From CAZTPJ01 sp964614515 (lineage in GTDB: Bacteria > Planctomycetota > Phycisphaerae > Phycisphaerales > UBA1924), in assembly GCA_964614515.1 (NCBI GenBank), contig CAZTPJ010000075.1, positions 1-17,195 of the forward strand: a stretch of 17,195 nt of DNA. Direction: 5' to 3'. A model generated the notes under the pieces. It worked only from the letters and a program-made list of their open reading frames with translations. It was not told the DNA's origin and made no database searches. The stretch's first letter is position 1; every line of letters starts with the position of its first letter. Shown here one piece after another: positions 6,093-14,129 of the stretch. Both the position numbers and the translations under genes were made by a program.

Positions 6093-8405
6093 ATGAGCGT
6101 TTCACTTGCATCGTGTGGATGGACTCGAGTTGTGGCCCTTGTGACGGCGGTGGGCGCGGCCGCGAGCGTCGGCCTGGCCGATGAGGACTATCGGAAACTG
6201 CTGGATCAGCAGCCTCCGGTGTTCCACGGCGGGTTTATCGGTGGCGTGTGGGGGGCTGGTCCTGACGGTGACTTTGAGGCGGAGAACGTTCGGCTGCTGT
6301 CGTGGATGCCGCTGAATCTGTTCCCGGGCGGTCACGGGCGTGCGAACGATTGCTGGGGGTATGTGTCGCCCTCCGGACGCGAGTATGCGTTGATCGGGCT
6401 CGAGCGAGGCTTTGGTGTGGTTGAGGTGACCGATGCGACGACGCCGGTGTATCTGGGCGGGACGACGGGGCCGGCGAGTACCTGGCGCGACATCAAGGTG
6501 ATCGGCGATTATGCCTATGGCGTGAGCGAAGGCGGCGCAGGCATTCAGGTGATCGACCTGCGCAACGTCGATTCCGGCGTTGTGCGGCACGTCGGCAACA
6601 TTCAACAGAACGGCCACACGACGACGCACAACATCGCCGCGAACCCGGACTCGGGCTATCTGTATCTGTGTGGAGCGCGCGTCGGGAATGATGGGTTGGT
6701 GGCCGTGAGCACGGCGAATCCGGAGAATCCGACGATCGTGGGGGCGTGGGCGGGTCTGTATGTTCACGATGCACAGATCGTGACGTATCACAGCGGACCG
6801 TATGCCGGGCGCGAGATCGCGTTCTGCGCATCGGGTAACTTGCCCAGCGGCAGCGGCAACGGCGGGCTGCGGATCGTGGATGTGACGGACAAGAGCAACA
6901 TGCACCTGATCGGGTATGCGCCGTGGCCGAACACGGGCTACTCGCACCAGTGCTGGCTGTCGGAGGATCGTCGGTTCATCTATCTGAACGATGAACTCGA
7001 TGAGCAGAATTTCAGTTTCACGACGCGGACGCGTGTGTTCAACGTGGAGGATCTGACGAATCCGGTGTACATGGGGCACTTCACCAGCGGGCTGGCGGCC
7101 ATTGACCATAATCTGTATGTCAAGGGCGACATGATCTTTGAGGCCAACTATCGCAGCGGTTTGCAGATCTTCAGTACGAGCCAGAACGGTGGAACGCCGA
7201 CCGCGCCGGCGCGCATCGGATACTTCGATACCTATCCCGGAAGCAACTCGGCGAGTTTCAACGGCGCGTGGAGTACCTATCCGTACTTCCCCAGCGGTAA
7301 CATCATCATCAGCGACATCGAGCGCGGGTTGTTCATGGTGCGGTATGATTCGGAGACGATGTCGATCAACCTGCTTGGCACAGCGCCCACGACGCTGGCG
7401 CCGAATCAGACGACGCCGTTGGCCATCGAGGTCGTCGCCGGCGGCGGGGCGCAGATCGATGCCGTGGCGCTCAACGTCATCATCGACGGCGGCACGCCGC
7501 AGGAGATTCAGATGACGCACCAGGGCGGCGATGAGTATGCCGCGGCGATTCCGGGCGCGAGTTGCTTTGCGAACGTGGACTTCTGGTTCACGGTGCGCTC
7601 GGCCTCCGGCGGCGTGTTCAACTATCCGACGGGCGGGCAGAACAATGCGTATGCGGCCGTGGTCGCGACGGGACAGGCCGTGGCGATGCACGACAACTTC
7701 CAGACCAACATGGGTTGGATCGGCGAAGTGCTCGGGGCGACGGCGGGACAATGGGACCGCGGCGTGCCGGTGAATGATCCGCAGTGGGCGTACGCGCCGG
7801 TCACGGACTCTGACGGGAGCGGGCAGTGCCTGCTCACGGACAATCGCATGGGCAACTCGGATGTGGATGATGGCGCGGTGCGCATCACATCGCCCACGAT
7901 CGACATGTCCAGCGGCTCAATCACGCTTTCATATGACTATTACCTCAACTTGACCAACGCCAACGGCGCTGACATGCTGCTCGTCGAGATCAATACGGCC
8001 AATGGCGTGGGCGCGTGGACCGAGATCGCCCGGCACACGACCAATGGCGCACGCAACTGGCGCGCCCACATCATCGACGCCCCCGCGCTGGCCGCGCTCA
8101 ACGTCACGCCGACCGCGCTGACCAAGGTTCGCTTCACGGCCAATGACGCGAACCCGCAGAGCATCGTCGAGGCGGGCATCGACGCCTTCCGCGTGGTTGG
8201 ACTCGAATGCCAGGAGTGCTACGCGGACTGCGACCCCTCCACGGGCGTTGGTGTTCTCGACATCTTCGACTTCCTGTGCTTTGGCAACCTCTTCGATCAG
8301 GGCGATCCGTATGCGTGCGACTGTGACACGAGCACGGGGCCGGGGGTGTGTGATATCTTCGATTTCCTGTGCTTTGGGAATGCGTTTGATCAGGGGTGTC
8401 CGTGA
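6093..8405 (+). CDS. Choice-of-anchor B (LVIVD-type) secreted protein with GC-type dockerin tail
   Basis: The 770-residue secreted protein has a signal peptide (residues 1-29, ending ASVGLA). Residues about 60-430 are a choice-of-anchor-B beta-propeller: CWGYVSPSGREYALIGLE, FGVVEVTDATTPVYLGG, WRDIKVIGDYAYGVSE, THNIAANPDSGYLYLCG, YVHDAQIVTYHSGPYAGRE, IVDVTDKSNMHLIGYA, HQCWLSEDRRFIYLNDELDE and AIDHNLYVKGDMIFEANY. Beta-rich modules follow (about 445-700), the second being of the jelly-roll type commonly seen before anchors. The tail from C709 (nt 8217) has two DIFDFLCFGN repeats with DCD calcium-loop-like starts and ends in DQGCP, the GC-type dockerin. ATG 6093 follows GGAGAAAGG at 6-nt spacing; TTG 6069 is rejected. 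The known propeller families suggest surface display; the substrate is unknown. Confidence 0.93.
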   Translation: MSVSLASCGWTRVVALVTAVGAAASVGLADEDYRKLLDQQPPVFHGGFIGGVWGAGPDGDFEAENVRLLSWMPLNLFPGGHGRANDCWGYVSPSGREYALIGLERGFGVVEVTDATTPVYLGGTTGPASTWRDIKVIGDYAYGVSEGGAGIQVIDLRNVDSGVVRHVGNIQQNGHTTTHNIAANPDSGYLYLCGARVGNDGLVAVSTANPENPTIVGAWAGLYVHDAQIVTYHSGPYAGREIAFCASGNLPSGSGNGGLRIVDVTDKSNMHLIGYAPWPNTGYSHQCWLSEDRRFIYLNDELDEQNFSFTTRTRVFNVEDLTNPVYMGHFTSGLAAIDHNLYVKGDMIFEANYRSGLQIFSTSQNGGTPTAPARIGYFDTYPGSNSASFNGAWSTYPYFPSGNIIISDIERGLFMVRYDSETMSINLLGTAPTTLAPNQTTPLAIEVVAGGGAQIDAVALNVIIDGGTPQEIQMTHQGGDEYAAAIPGASCFANVDFWFTVRSASGGVFNYPTGGQNNAYAAVVATGQAVAMHDNFQTNMGWIGEVLGATAGQWDRGVPVNDPQWAYAPVTDSDGSGQCLLTDNRMGNSDVDDGAVRITSPTIDMSSGSITLSYDYYLNLTNANGADMLLVEINTANGVGAWTEIARHTTNGARNWRAHIIDAPALAALNVTPTALTKVRFTANDANPQSIVEAGIDAFRVVGLECQECYADCDPSTGVGVLDIFDFLCFGNLFDQGDPYACDCDTSTGPGVCDIFDFLCFGNAFDQGCP

Positions 8406-8450
8406 CCGTCGGGATCGGTTGGTGACGGAACCTTAATTGTGCGAATCGCG

Positions 8451-8483
8451 AGGCCCCGGAGGCTCAGTTCCGGGGCCTTTTCT
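8451..8483 (+). terminator. Intrinsic terminator after the choice-of-anchor B gene
   Basis: AGGCCCCGGA (8451-8460) pairs perfectly with TCCGGGGCCT (8469-8478) across an 8-nt loop and is followed by TTTTCT. It lies 46 nt beyond the stop codon. Confidence 0.9.
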
Positions 8484-8552
8484 CATTTCAGAGGCGGGGA
8501 CCGCCGAGTCAAGGCCGCCACGGCCGTGGAAATGGGCCTTGCGGCGAGGGAT

Positions 8553-8581
8553 TTGACAGCCTTCGCCGGATCTGGTATGGT
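8553..8581 (+). promoter_or_regulatory. Sigma70-like promoter of the SBBP propeller gene
   Basis: A consensus TTGACA (8553-8558), an exact 17-nt spacer and TATGGT (8576-8581, 4 of 6 matches) lie 50 nt before ATG 8632. Together with the terminator at 8451 this makes the downstream gene an independent transcription unit. Confidence 0.7.
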
Positions 8582-8631
8582 GATCCGAGTCGCCGATCGG
8601 GGGTCAACGGTTTCGGCGCAGGAGGCCCATC

Positions 8632-10113
8632 ATGGACAAGTCCAATCGCACATCCTCGCGACGTACGCGAGTGACCGTGGTGCAAGCGTTGACGGCCTGC
8701 GGGGCGTGTGTCGCGTTGGCCGGGGTGGCTGATGCGCAGTCGCCGAACACGCCGCGATGGATGGCGCAGCTTGGCACGCCGGAGTCTGATTGGGCGACGG
8801 GTGTGGCGCCGGCGGGCGATGGCGGCGGCGCGTTTGTTGTTGGATACACGCGCGGCAGTCTCGGCGAACCCAACGCCGGCGGGGAGGATGCCTTCGTCGC
8901 GCGGTTTGACGCCACCGGGCATCTGATGTGGGTGATGCATCTTGGGACGAGCGCGGATGATCGTGCGTGGGCGGCCGTGGCCGATGGCGCTGGCGGCGTG
9001 ATCGTCGCGGGGGATACGCGCGGGGATCTTGGCGGCGCCAGCGCGGGCGATGGCGATGCGTTCGTGGCGCGGATCGACGGCGGCGGGACGTTGATGTGGA
9101 TTCGGCAGTTCGGAGCGGGCGCGTGGGATGGCGCTCGCGCGCTGGCGATCGACGCGATGGGTGTGTATGTGGGCGGCACGACGCTGGGCGATCTGGCTGC
9201 GGCCAACGCGGGACAATCCGACGTGTTCGTCGCGAAGTTTGATCTTGACGGCCATCAGGTCTGGGTGTCGCAGATTGGCTCGCTCGGCGCGGAAGAGGCG
9301 CTCGGCGTCGCGCCGGACATGGAGGGGGGGGCGATCATCGGCGGTTGGACGCGCGGCAATCTTGGCGGGCCGCCCATCGGCGCGGAAGATGCGTTCATCG
9401 CGCGGTTCGATCATATGGGAACGCCGCTCTGGCAGGGAAAGATCTTCTCACCCCAGATCGACGTCATCACCGGCGTCGCGAGCGATGGCGCTGGCGGCGC
9501 TCTTGTCGCCGGTTGGACAAGCGGTGTCGTGGGACTACGCGGGTGGGGACTGGAAGATGGATTCATCGCGCGGTTCAACCCCACCGGCGGACGGTTGTGG
9601 ATTCGACAGATCGGCGGGCGCGGTCGAGATTACATTCACGCGGCCGTGTCTGATGCGCAAGGCCGTGTTGTCGTCGCCGGTGAGACCACGTATGGCTTTG
9701 CCACGCCCGGCGGCGGCATTGACGTCACCCTGGAGCGGTATTCAGCGAGCGGAAGCGTGCGGCTCGGCAGCAACTCGATCGGCTCCACGGCCGACGATTC
9801 AGCGCGGGCCATCACGCTCGATGGCTCGTGCGGCGTGTTTGTCACGGGCATGACGCTCGGCGACTTGGCGGGCGCGCCGGCGGGACGTGAGGATGTGTTC
9901 GTCGGGCATCTGGCCGTGACCAATGCCTACTCGTGCTACGCGGACTGTGATGGCGAGTGGCCGTTGGACATTTTCGACTTTCTGTGCTTTGGCAACAAGT
10001 TCCAGCAAGGCGATGCGTATGCGTGCAACTGCGACACGAGCACGGGCTGGTGCGTGTGCGATGTTTTTGACTTCCTGTGCTTTGGGAACGCTTTTGCGGC
10101 TGGGTGCGAGTGA
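8632..10113 (+). CDS. Secreted SBBP-repeat beta-propeller protein with GC-type dockerin tail
   Basis: The 493-residue exported protein has a long signal peptide (residues 1-36, ending GVADAQ). It contains an SRRTRV run that only weakly resembles a Tat motif. Residues 40-430 hold seven repeats of about 54 residues (SBBP family). Each carries a variant of EDAFVARFD, a W-x-x-Q/H-x-G strand and a GG-x-T-x-G-D-L-G strand. The seventh repeat is EDVFVGHLAV and the sixth is degenerate (IDVTLERYS). The count fits one seven-bladed propeller. The tail starts at C435 (nt 9934). Its first dockerin half is shortened (DCDGEWPLDIFDF, three residues fewer than its neighbours) and its second carries an extra cysteine (GWCVCDVFDF). 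AGGAGG lies 6 nt before ATG 8632. A G8 run lies at 9324-9331. A function in surface binding is inferred only from the fold. Confidence 0.92.
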   Translation: MDKSNRTSSRRTRVTVVQALTACGACVALAGVADAQSPNTPRWMAQLGTPESDWATGVAPAGDGGGAFVVGYTRGSLGEPNAGGEDAFVARFDATGHLMWVMHLGTSADDRAWAAVADGAGGVIVAGDTRGDLGGASAGDGDAFVARIDGGGTLMWIRQFGAGAWDGARALAIDAMGVYVGGTTLGDLAAANAGQSDVFVAKFDLDGHQVWVSQIGSLGAEEALGVAPDMEGGAIIGGWTRGNLGGPPIGAEDAFIARFDHMGTPLWQGKIFSPQIDVITGVASDGAGGALVAGWTSGVVGLRGWGLEDGFIARFNPTGGRLWIRQIGGRGRDYIHAAVSDAQGRVVVAGETTYGFATPGGGIDVTLERYSASGSVRLGSNSIGSTADDSARAITLDGSCGVFVTGMTLGDLAGAPAGREDVFVGHLAVTNAYSCYADCDGEWPLDIFDFLCFGNKFQQGDAYACNCDTSTGWCVCDVFDFLCFGNAFAAGCE

Positions 10114-10159
10114 TGCGGAACGGCGGGTCGGGCCTTGCACGGCCGGTTCCGAAACGGCC

Positions 10160-10188
10160 TTGCATCGTTCCAGCATGCACAGTACAAT
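10160..10188 (+). promoter_or_regulatory. Candidate promoter of the RWDG-repeat protein gene
   Basis: TTGCAT (10160-10165), an exact 17-nt spacer and TACAAT (10183-10188, 5 of 6 to the -10 consensus) lie 67 nt before ATG 10255. The -35 is weak (3 of 6). No clear terminator separates this gene from the previous one, so read-through is also possible. Confidence 0.5.
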
Positions 10189-10254
10189 GGAATCGAGCGC
10201 TGGGTGGTGCCGGTGCGGCGATGTGACAGCATGGGTTGGAAGGAGCGCGGTGTC

Positions 10255-12855
10255 ATGAATTCATTATTCTGCGCGACGATGTTGTTTATGCTGGGGATCG
10301 TGGCCACGACCGCGACCGCCCAGCCGTGTGCGGAGGCGCGGTTTGAAGGCGAACCTTCCGCGGCTTTAAGGACATTCAACAATGCGCCGGCGGAGACAGC
10401 GGTGCGCGCGTTTCACGTCACGCGCGAGGCCTCGCTGGGTCCGGAGCCAGTGCTGTTGGCGACAGGCGCGTTTCGAACCGCGAGCGGGATTCCCGCCGTC
10501 AATGTCGCGCGATGGGATCAAGGTCGCTGGGTTCCGTTCGACGCCGGAATGACGCCATCTTTCACGGCTGAGCCGAGGGCCTTCGCGGAGATCGCGAAGT
10601 CGGTTCCGGGGGGAGTCGAGGCCGGGCTATACGTTCTTGTGACAGAGTGGGACTTGCAGCGAGGGAAGTTGATGCGCTGGGATGGTCAACGTTGGGAGCA
10701 GGCGGCACCGGAGCTCATCGGTCGGCCTTACCGCATGGTCGCCTTCGATGATGGCTCCGGCCCCGCGATCTATGTATCCGGAAACAACGCGTTGTGGCGA
10801 AACGACGCTTGGGAGCCCATCTCGGGGCTTGTGCGCTGGGACGGGAACACATGGTCGCGCGTCGGGGACTTCGAGGGCGGCTTGGTCGGGGGGATGCTGG
10901 TCGCGGATTTCGACGGGCGCGATGAACTGCTTATCGGAGGCACATGGCACAGCGTGCCATCGCTTCCGGGGGGTGGCGGCGTCGCTCGATGGGATGGACA
11001 GCGGTGGAGAATTGTCGAAGGAGGGTGGACGCATCTGGGTTGGAATGAACAGATCGTCTCCCTGGTCGCTGTTGATGACGATGGCCCGGGAGGCGACCCT
11101 CCGACCATCTTCGCAGGTGGCAGCATCTCATCGGTGGGGAGTCAGCCAGCTCGAGGCGTCGCCATGTGGAAGCACGGCCAGTGGAGCCCGCTGGGCGAGG
11201 GCGTGCGAAGCACCGGCGTGTGTACCCAGAACATCGTCGTCGTGCGATCGATGTACGCTCGTCAGGAAGGAAACGGACATGTGCTGTATGTCGGCGGTAC
11301 GTTTGATCGCGCGGGAGAGATCGACGTGCGAGGGTTGGCCATGTGGAATGGCACGGAGTGGTTCGCCCCCCCCGATGGCAGCGCTCGATTTCCGTGTGAA
11401 AGTGTGACTGCGTTTGTCGAGTTTGATCTGGACGGCCTGGGCGCACAACCGAGCACATTGATCATCGGTGGTGGATTCAGGATGATGGATGGCGTCCATG
11501 CCGAGAATATTGCGCATTTGGTTGATGGGCGGTGGGTGCCTCTCACTAACGCGCCGAACGGCGCGGTTCACGCGCTGCTTCATGTTGAACACAACGCCGC
11601 ACCCGGAATCCCGCACGGCACATACTCCGGTGGCGCGTTCAACGTCATCAACTCGACGCGCACTGGCAGCGTCGCGCGGTGGGATGGGTCAACATGGCAC
11701 GCGATTGACGCAGGCCTCGACTTTCCCGTCTATGCACTCGCGCTCCATGACGATGGCGGGGGACCGGCGATCTTCGCCGGCGGGAGATTCATCGATCCAC
11801 GGTTTGGCAATCCCGCCGGCGCCCAGACACCGCGAGTAGCACGATGGAACGGTCAACGTTGGGATGCGATCGGACACACGATCGGCGCTCCGTTGTGGAA
11901 CAACTATGTGGATGCGTTCGCCACATTTGACGATGGAAACGGGGCGGCTCTGTACGCGGGAGGCTCCTTCGAACATGTCAATGGCCAGCTGAGCCGCGGC
12001 ATCGCCAGATGGGATGGCGTACGGTGGTCCGCCGTGCAGGGCTTCGAGTTGGCGAGCAACGCCGACGTGCGCTCGCTCAAGATGTGGAATGATGGCACCG
12101 GCCCCGCGCTCTACGCGGGAGGATCGTTCACATTCCCGTCATTCTCCAGCGGTCTGGTTCGATGGAGCGGACAGGCAGTCGGCCCGGTCAGCGCCCCAGG
12201 CGCCAACGGGAGTGTTCGTTCCCTCGCGATCGCGCCTGTGCGGGGTGTTTTGCGACTTGTGGTTGCTGGAGAAGCCTCGGGCGCTCACCTGATCAACGCA
12301 TGGGAGCCACCGTTCTGGCGACATCTCGCCTACAACTCCGCGATTGGCGGCGGGCGCGGCGTTCTGGCACTGACATCGCACGATTTCGGCTCCGGCCCGA
12401 TGCTGGTTGCCGCGGGTGACTTTCTCGCGCTCGGCACATCGCCCGTGCGAGGACTCGGCGTGTTTGACGGCTTTGACTGGCACCAACTCGGCGAGGGCTT
12501 CACAGTTGCCCCAAGTGTTAGTTCACATCATTTGTGGGAGCCGCTCGTGGCGATGAACTCGATGCTTGACCCCGTCACCGCGCAACCGACTCTGCTCATC
12601 AGTGGCGAGTTTCACGAGATCAACGGCCAACAGATCGCGCGCTTCGCCCGCGTCACGTGCGACGCGTGCTACGCGGACTGCGACCACACCACCGGGCCGG
12701 GGGTGCTTGACATCTTTGATTTCCTGTGCTTCCAGTCGCGGTACGCCGCTGGTGATCCGTATGCCTGCGATTGCGATCTCTCCACCGGCTCCGGCGTGTG
12801 TGACATTTTCGACCTCCTGTGCTTCGGCAATGCCTTCGCACGCGGATGTCCGTAG
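10255..12855 (+). CDS. Large secreted RWDGxxW-repeat (propeller-like) protein with GC-type dockerin tail
   Basis: The 866-residue exported protein begins with a signal peptide (residues 1-22: MNSLFCATMLFMLGIVATTA, ending AQ). About 13 irregular repeats follow, each carrying a short tryptophan strand: VARWDQGRWVPFDAG, LMRWDGQRWEQ, LVRWDGNTWSRVGD, VARWDGQRWRIVEGG, VAMWKHGQWSPLGEG, LAMWNGTEWFAPPD, VARWDGSTWHAIDAG, VARWNGQRWDAIG, IARWDGVRWSAVQG and others. They alternate with DDGxGPAIFAGGxF strands. This pattern is common in planctomycete surface proteins and suggests one or two beta-propellers. The tail from C805 (nt 12667) is a complete GC-type dockerin: DCDHTTGPGVLDIFDFLCF, then CDLSTGSGVCDIFDLLCFG, ending RGCP. 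ATG 10255 follows AGGAG at 9-nt spacing; the frame is open to 10135, but only this start gives a signal peptide. A C8 run lies at 11366-11373. Ligand unknown. Confidence 0.9.
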   Translation: MNSLFCATMLFMLGIVATTATAQPCAEARFEGEPSAALRTFNNAPAETAVRAFHVTREASLGPEPVLLATGAFRTASGIPAVNVARWDQGRWVPFDAGMTPSFTAEPRAFAEIAKSVPGGVEAGLYVLVTEWDLQRGKLMRWDGQRWEQAAPELIGRPYRMVAFDDGSGPAIYVSGNNALWRNDAWEPISGLVRWDGNTWSRVGDFEGGLVGGMLVADFDGRDELLIGGTWHSVPSLPGGGGVARWDGQRWRIVEGGWTHLGWNEQIVSLVAVDDDGPGGDPPTIFAGGSISSVGSQPARGVAMWKHGQWSPLGEGVRSTGVCTQNIVVVRSMYARQEGNGHVLYVGGTFDRAGEIDVRGLAMWNGTEWFAPPDGSARFPCESVTAFVEFDLDGLGAQPSTLIIGGGFRMMDGVHAENIAHLVDGRWVPLTNAPNGAVHALLHVEHNAAPGIPHGTYSGGAFNVINSTRTGSVARWDGSTWHAIDAGLDFPVYALALHDDGGGPAIFAGGRFIDPRFGNPAGAQTPRVARWNGQRWDAIGHTIGAPLWNNYVDAFATFDDGNGAALYAGGSFEHVNGQLSRGIARWDGVRWSAVQGFELASNADVRSLKMWNDGTGPALYAGGSFTFPSFSSGLVRWSGQAVGPVSAPGANGSVRSLAIAPVRGVLRLVVAGEASGAHLINAWEPPFWRHLAYNSAIGGGRGVLALTSHDFGSGPMLVAAGDFLALGTSPVRGLGVFDGFDWHQLGEGFTVAPSVSSHHLWEPLVAMNSMLDPVTAQPTLLISGEFHEINGQQIARFARVTCDACYADCDHTTGPGVLDIFDFLCFQSRYAAGDPYACDCDLSTGSGVCDIFDLLCFGNAFARGCP

Positions 12856-12880
12856 CATCACATTAATTACCTCCAAAGAG

Positions 12881-12910
12881 CCGATCGCGCGAGCGGTCGG
12901 TTTCTTGTTT
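12881..12910. terminator. Intrinsic terminator, possibly bidirectional, between convergent genes
   Basis: CCGATCGC (12881-12888) pairs with GCGGTCGG (12893-12900, one G-T wobble) around GCGA and is followed on the plus strand by TTTCTTGTTT. It ends the dockerin-gene transcript 26 nt past the stop. On the minus strand the same hairpin is followed by CTCTTTGG, a weaker U-tract that could also serve the convergent metallopeptidase operon. Confidence 0.85.
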
Positions 12911-13058
12911 GAAGCGCGGCACATTCACATCGTGGGCATGGTAACTCGTCGGTCCTCGAGTCATGCCGATGTGCGCCCGTTGTTCGCGGCGCGACGAGAA
13001 CGATCGTCCGCACGATCACATTCGTGTTTGGCCATCATGTGCGAAGTCGGCATGCGAC

Positions 13059-14129
13059 TTACTTCAGCGGCGATTCGCCGCGGACGATGGCGTCTTTGGA
13101 GCCGGTGCGCACGATGAGTTCGATGAAGGCCGTGTATTCCGCGTCCGCGATTGACAGGTCGTGATTGAGGTATGCGAGGAAGGCGCCCGGGCCGGTGCGC
13201 CGGAGCATGGCGGTGCGTGCGGCCGTGGCGCCTTGTGAGGTTGCGATGGTCGCGCGGAGTTTTGCGCGTGCGGCATCGGAGAGCAGGTGTTCGAGGCGCG
13301 GGCGATATTTGCCGCCCTCGTGTTCGCGCAGGAAGTGGACCAGCGCCCAGACCTGCGCGTAATATGTCAGCGTGCGCGAGGCGGACTCATCGAGCAGCGA
13401 CTGCGGCGTGGCGTGGAGCAGTTCTTCGAGGTTCATCAGCGCGCCGCGCGACCACGCATCGCGAAGTTCATCGAAGCGTTCGACGTTGGCCCACGGCATC
13501 ATCACGGGGCGGCCGCGTCCATCGCTGCGAAAGCCCTCCATGTAACATGCGATGCCCTCTTCGAGCCACACGGGCAGCGGCTCGTGGAACGTGCGCTGGG
13601 TGTACTGATGCCAGCCTTCGTGGGCCGCGATGGCCAGCGTGTCGCGCAGGCCGATGTTATAAAACACGCCGCGTCCCCCGGCCGCGTAGCCTCCGCGCTG
13701 GATTCTCAAGTAGTTCGGCGCTTCGGCTCCCATCAGGCGCTGGGTCAGGCGGTCCCACTCCCAGCGTCGGCCCATGAGATAGGTGTCGAGGCGCGATTCG
13801 GGATGGGGCAAGGTTCCAAACGCTGATACATATTCCGTCAGCGCGACTTCGACCAGCGTGGTGATGCGCTGGCGCATCATGGGGTCTGGCTCGGTGGTGA
13901 AAATGCGGTAGTGCGGCGTGCGGATGATGTAGCCCGGCACACCCTCGAACGTCCAGGCCTCCACGCTTGCGACGGGCGTTTCAACAGGCGTTTCGGAGGG
14001 TGGTTCGGCGCCCATCATGGCGGGCGAGACTTCGGCCGACTGGCGCGCGCCGCAGCCTGCGAGAATTATGATTGCGGCAAGGGCCGTCGTGATGAATTGT
14101 CTGTGCGATTGTGTTTGGCGCGGGCGCAT
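13059..14129 (-). CDS. Lipoprotein with HEXXH zinc-metallopeptidase motif (DUF1570-like)
   Basis: A 356-residue predicted lipoprotein. The signal is followed by a good lipobox (ILAGC, C26), then a Pro/Glu/Thr linker (PPSETPVETPV). The catalytic region has AAHEGWHQY, an HEXXH zinc site at residues 170-174. LPVWLEEGIACYMEG lies 15 residues later, and its glutamate is the usual third ligand in gluzincin-like (MA clan) peptidases. The downstream YYAQVWALVHFLREHEGGKY helix and the overall layout fit the DUF1570-type peptidases frequent in Planctomycetota. It would act on the outer face of a membrane. ATG 14129 is chosen; GTG 14132 is directly upstream. The ATG overlaps the valS stop in TGATG, so translation is probably coupled. 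A function linked to ValRS is not implied by the family. Fold assignment is fairly sure, substrate unknown. Confidence 0.87.
   Translation of the reverse strand: MRPRQTQSHRQFITTALAAIIILAGCGARQSAEVSPAMMGAEPPSETPVETPVASVEAWTFEGVPGYIIRTPHYRIFTTEPDPMMRQRITTLVEVALTEYVSAFGTLPHPESRLDTYLMGRRWEWDRLTQRLMGAEAPNYLRIQRGGYAAGGRGVFYNIGLRDTLAIAAHEGWHQYTQRTFHEPLPVWLEEGIACYMEGFRSDGRGRPVMMPWANVERFDELRDAWSRGALMNLEELLHATPQSLLDESASRTLTYYAQVWALVHFLREHEGGKYRPRLEHLLSDAARAKLRATIATSQGATAARTAMLRRTGPGAFLAYLNHDLSIADAEYTAFIELIVRTGSKDAIVRGESPLK

Noticed and set aside
6102..7751. 549-codon minus-strand ORF opposite the choice-of-anchor B gene
   Set aside because: Its product is His/Arg-rich without domains, while the plus strand encodes a full recognised family.
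10114..10159. Terminator after the SBBP gene
   Set aside because: GC-rich partial inverted and direct repeats (GGCCTTGCA twice) are present, but no clean stem followed by a T-run.
13044..13060. AAGTCG/CGACTT hairpin at the stop of the metallopeptidase gene
   Set aside because: It has only six pairs and no U-tract in either direction; the hairpin at 12881-12900 is a better terminator.
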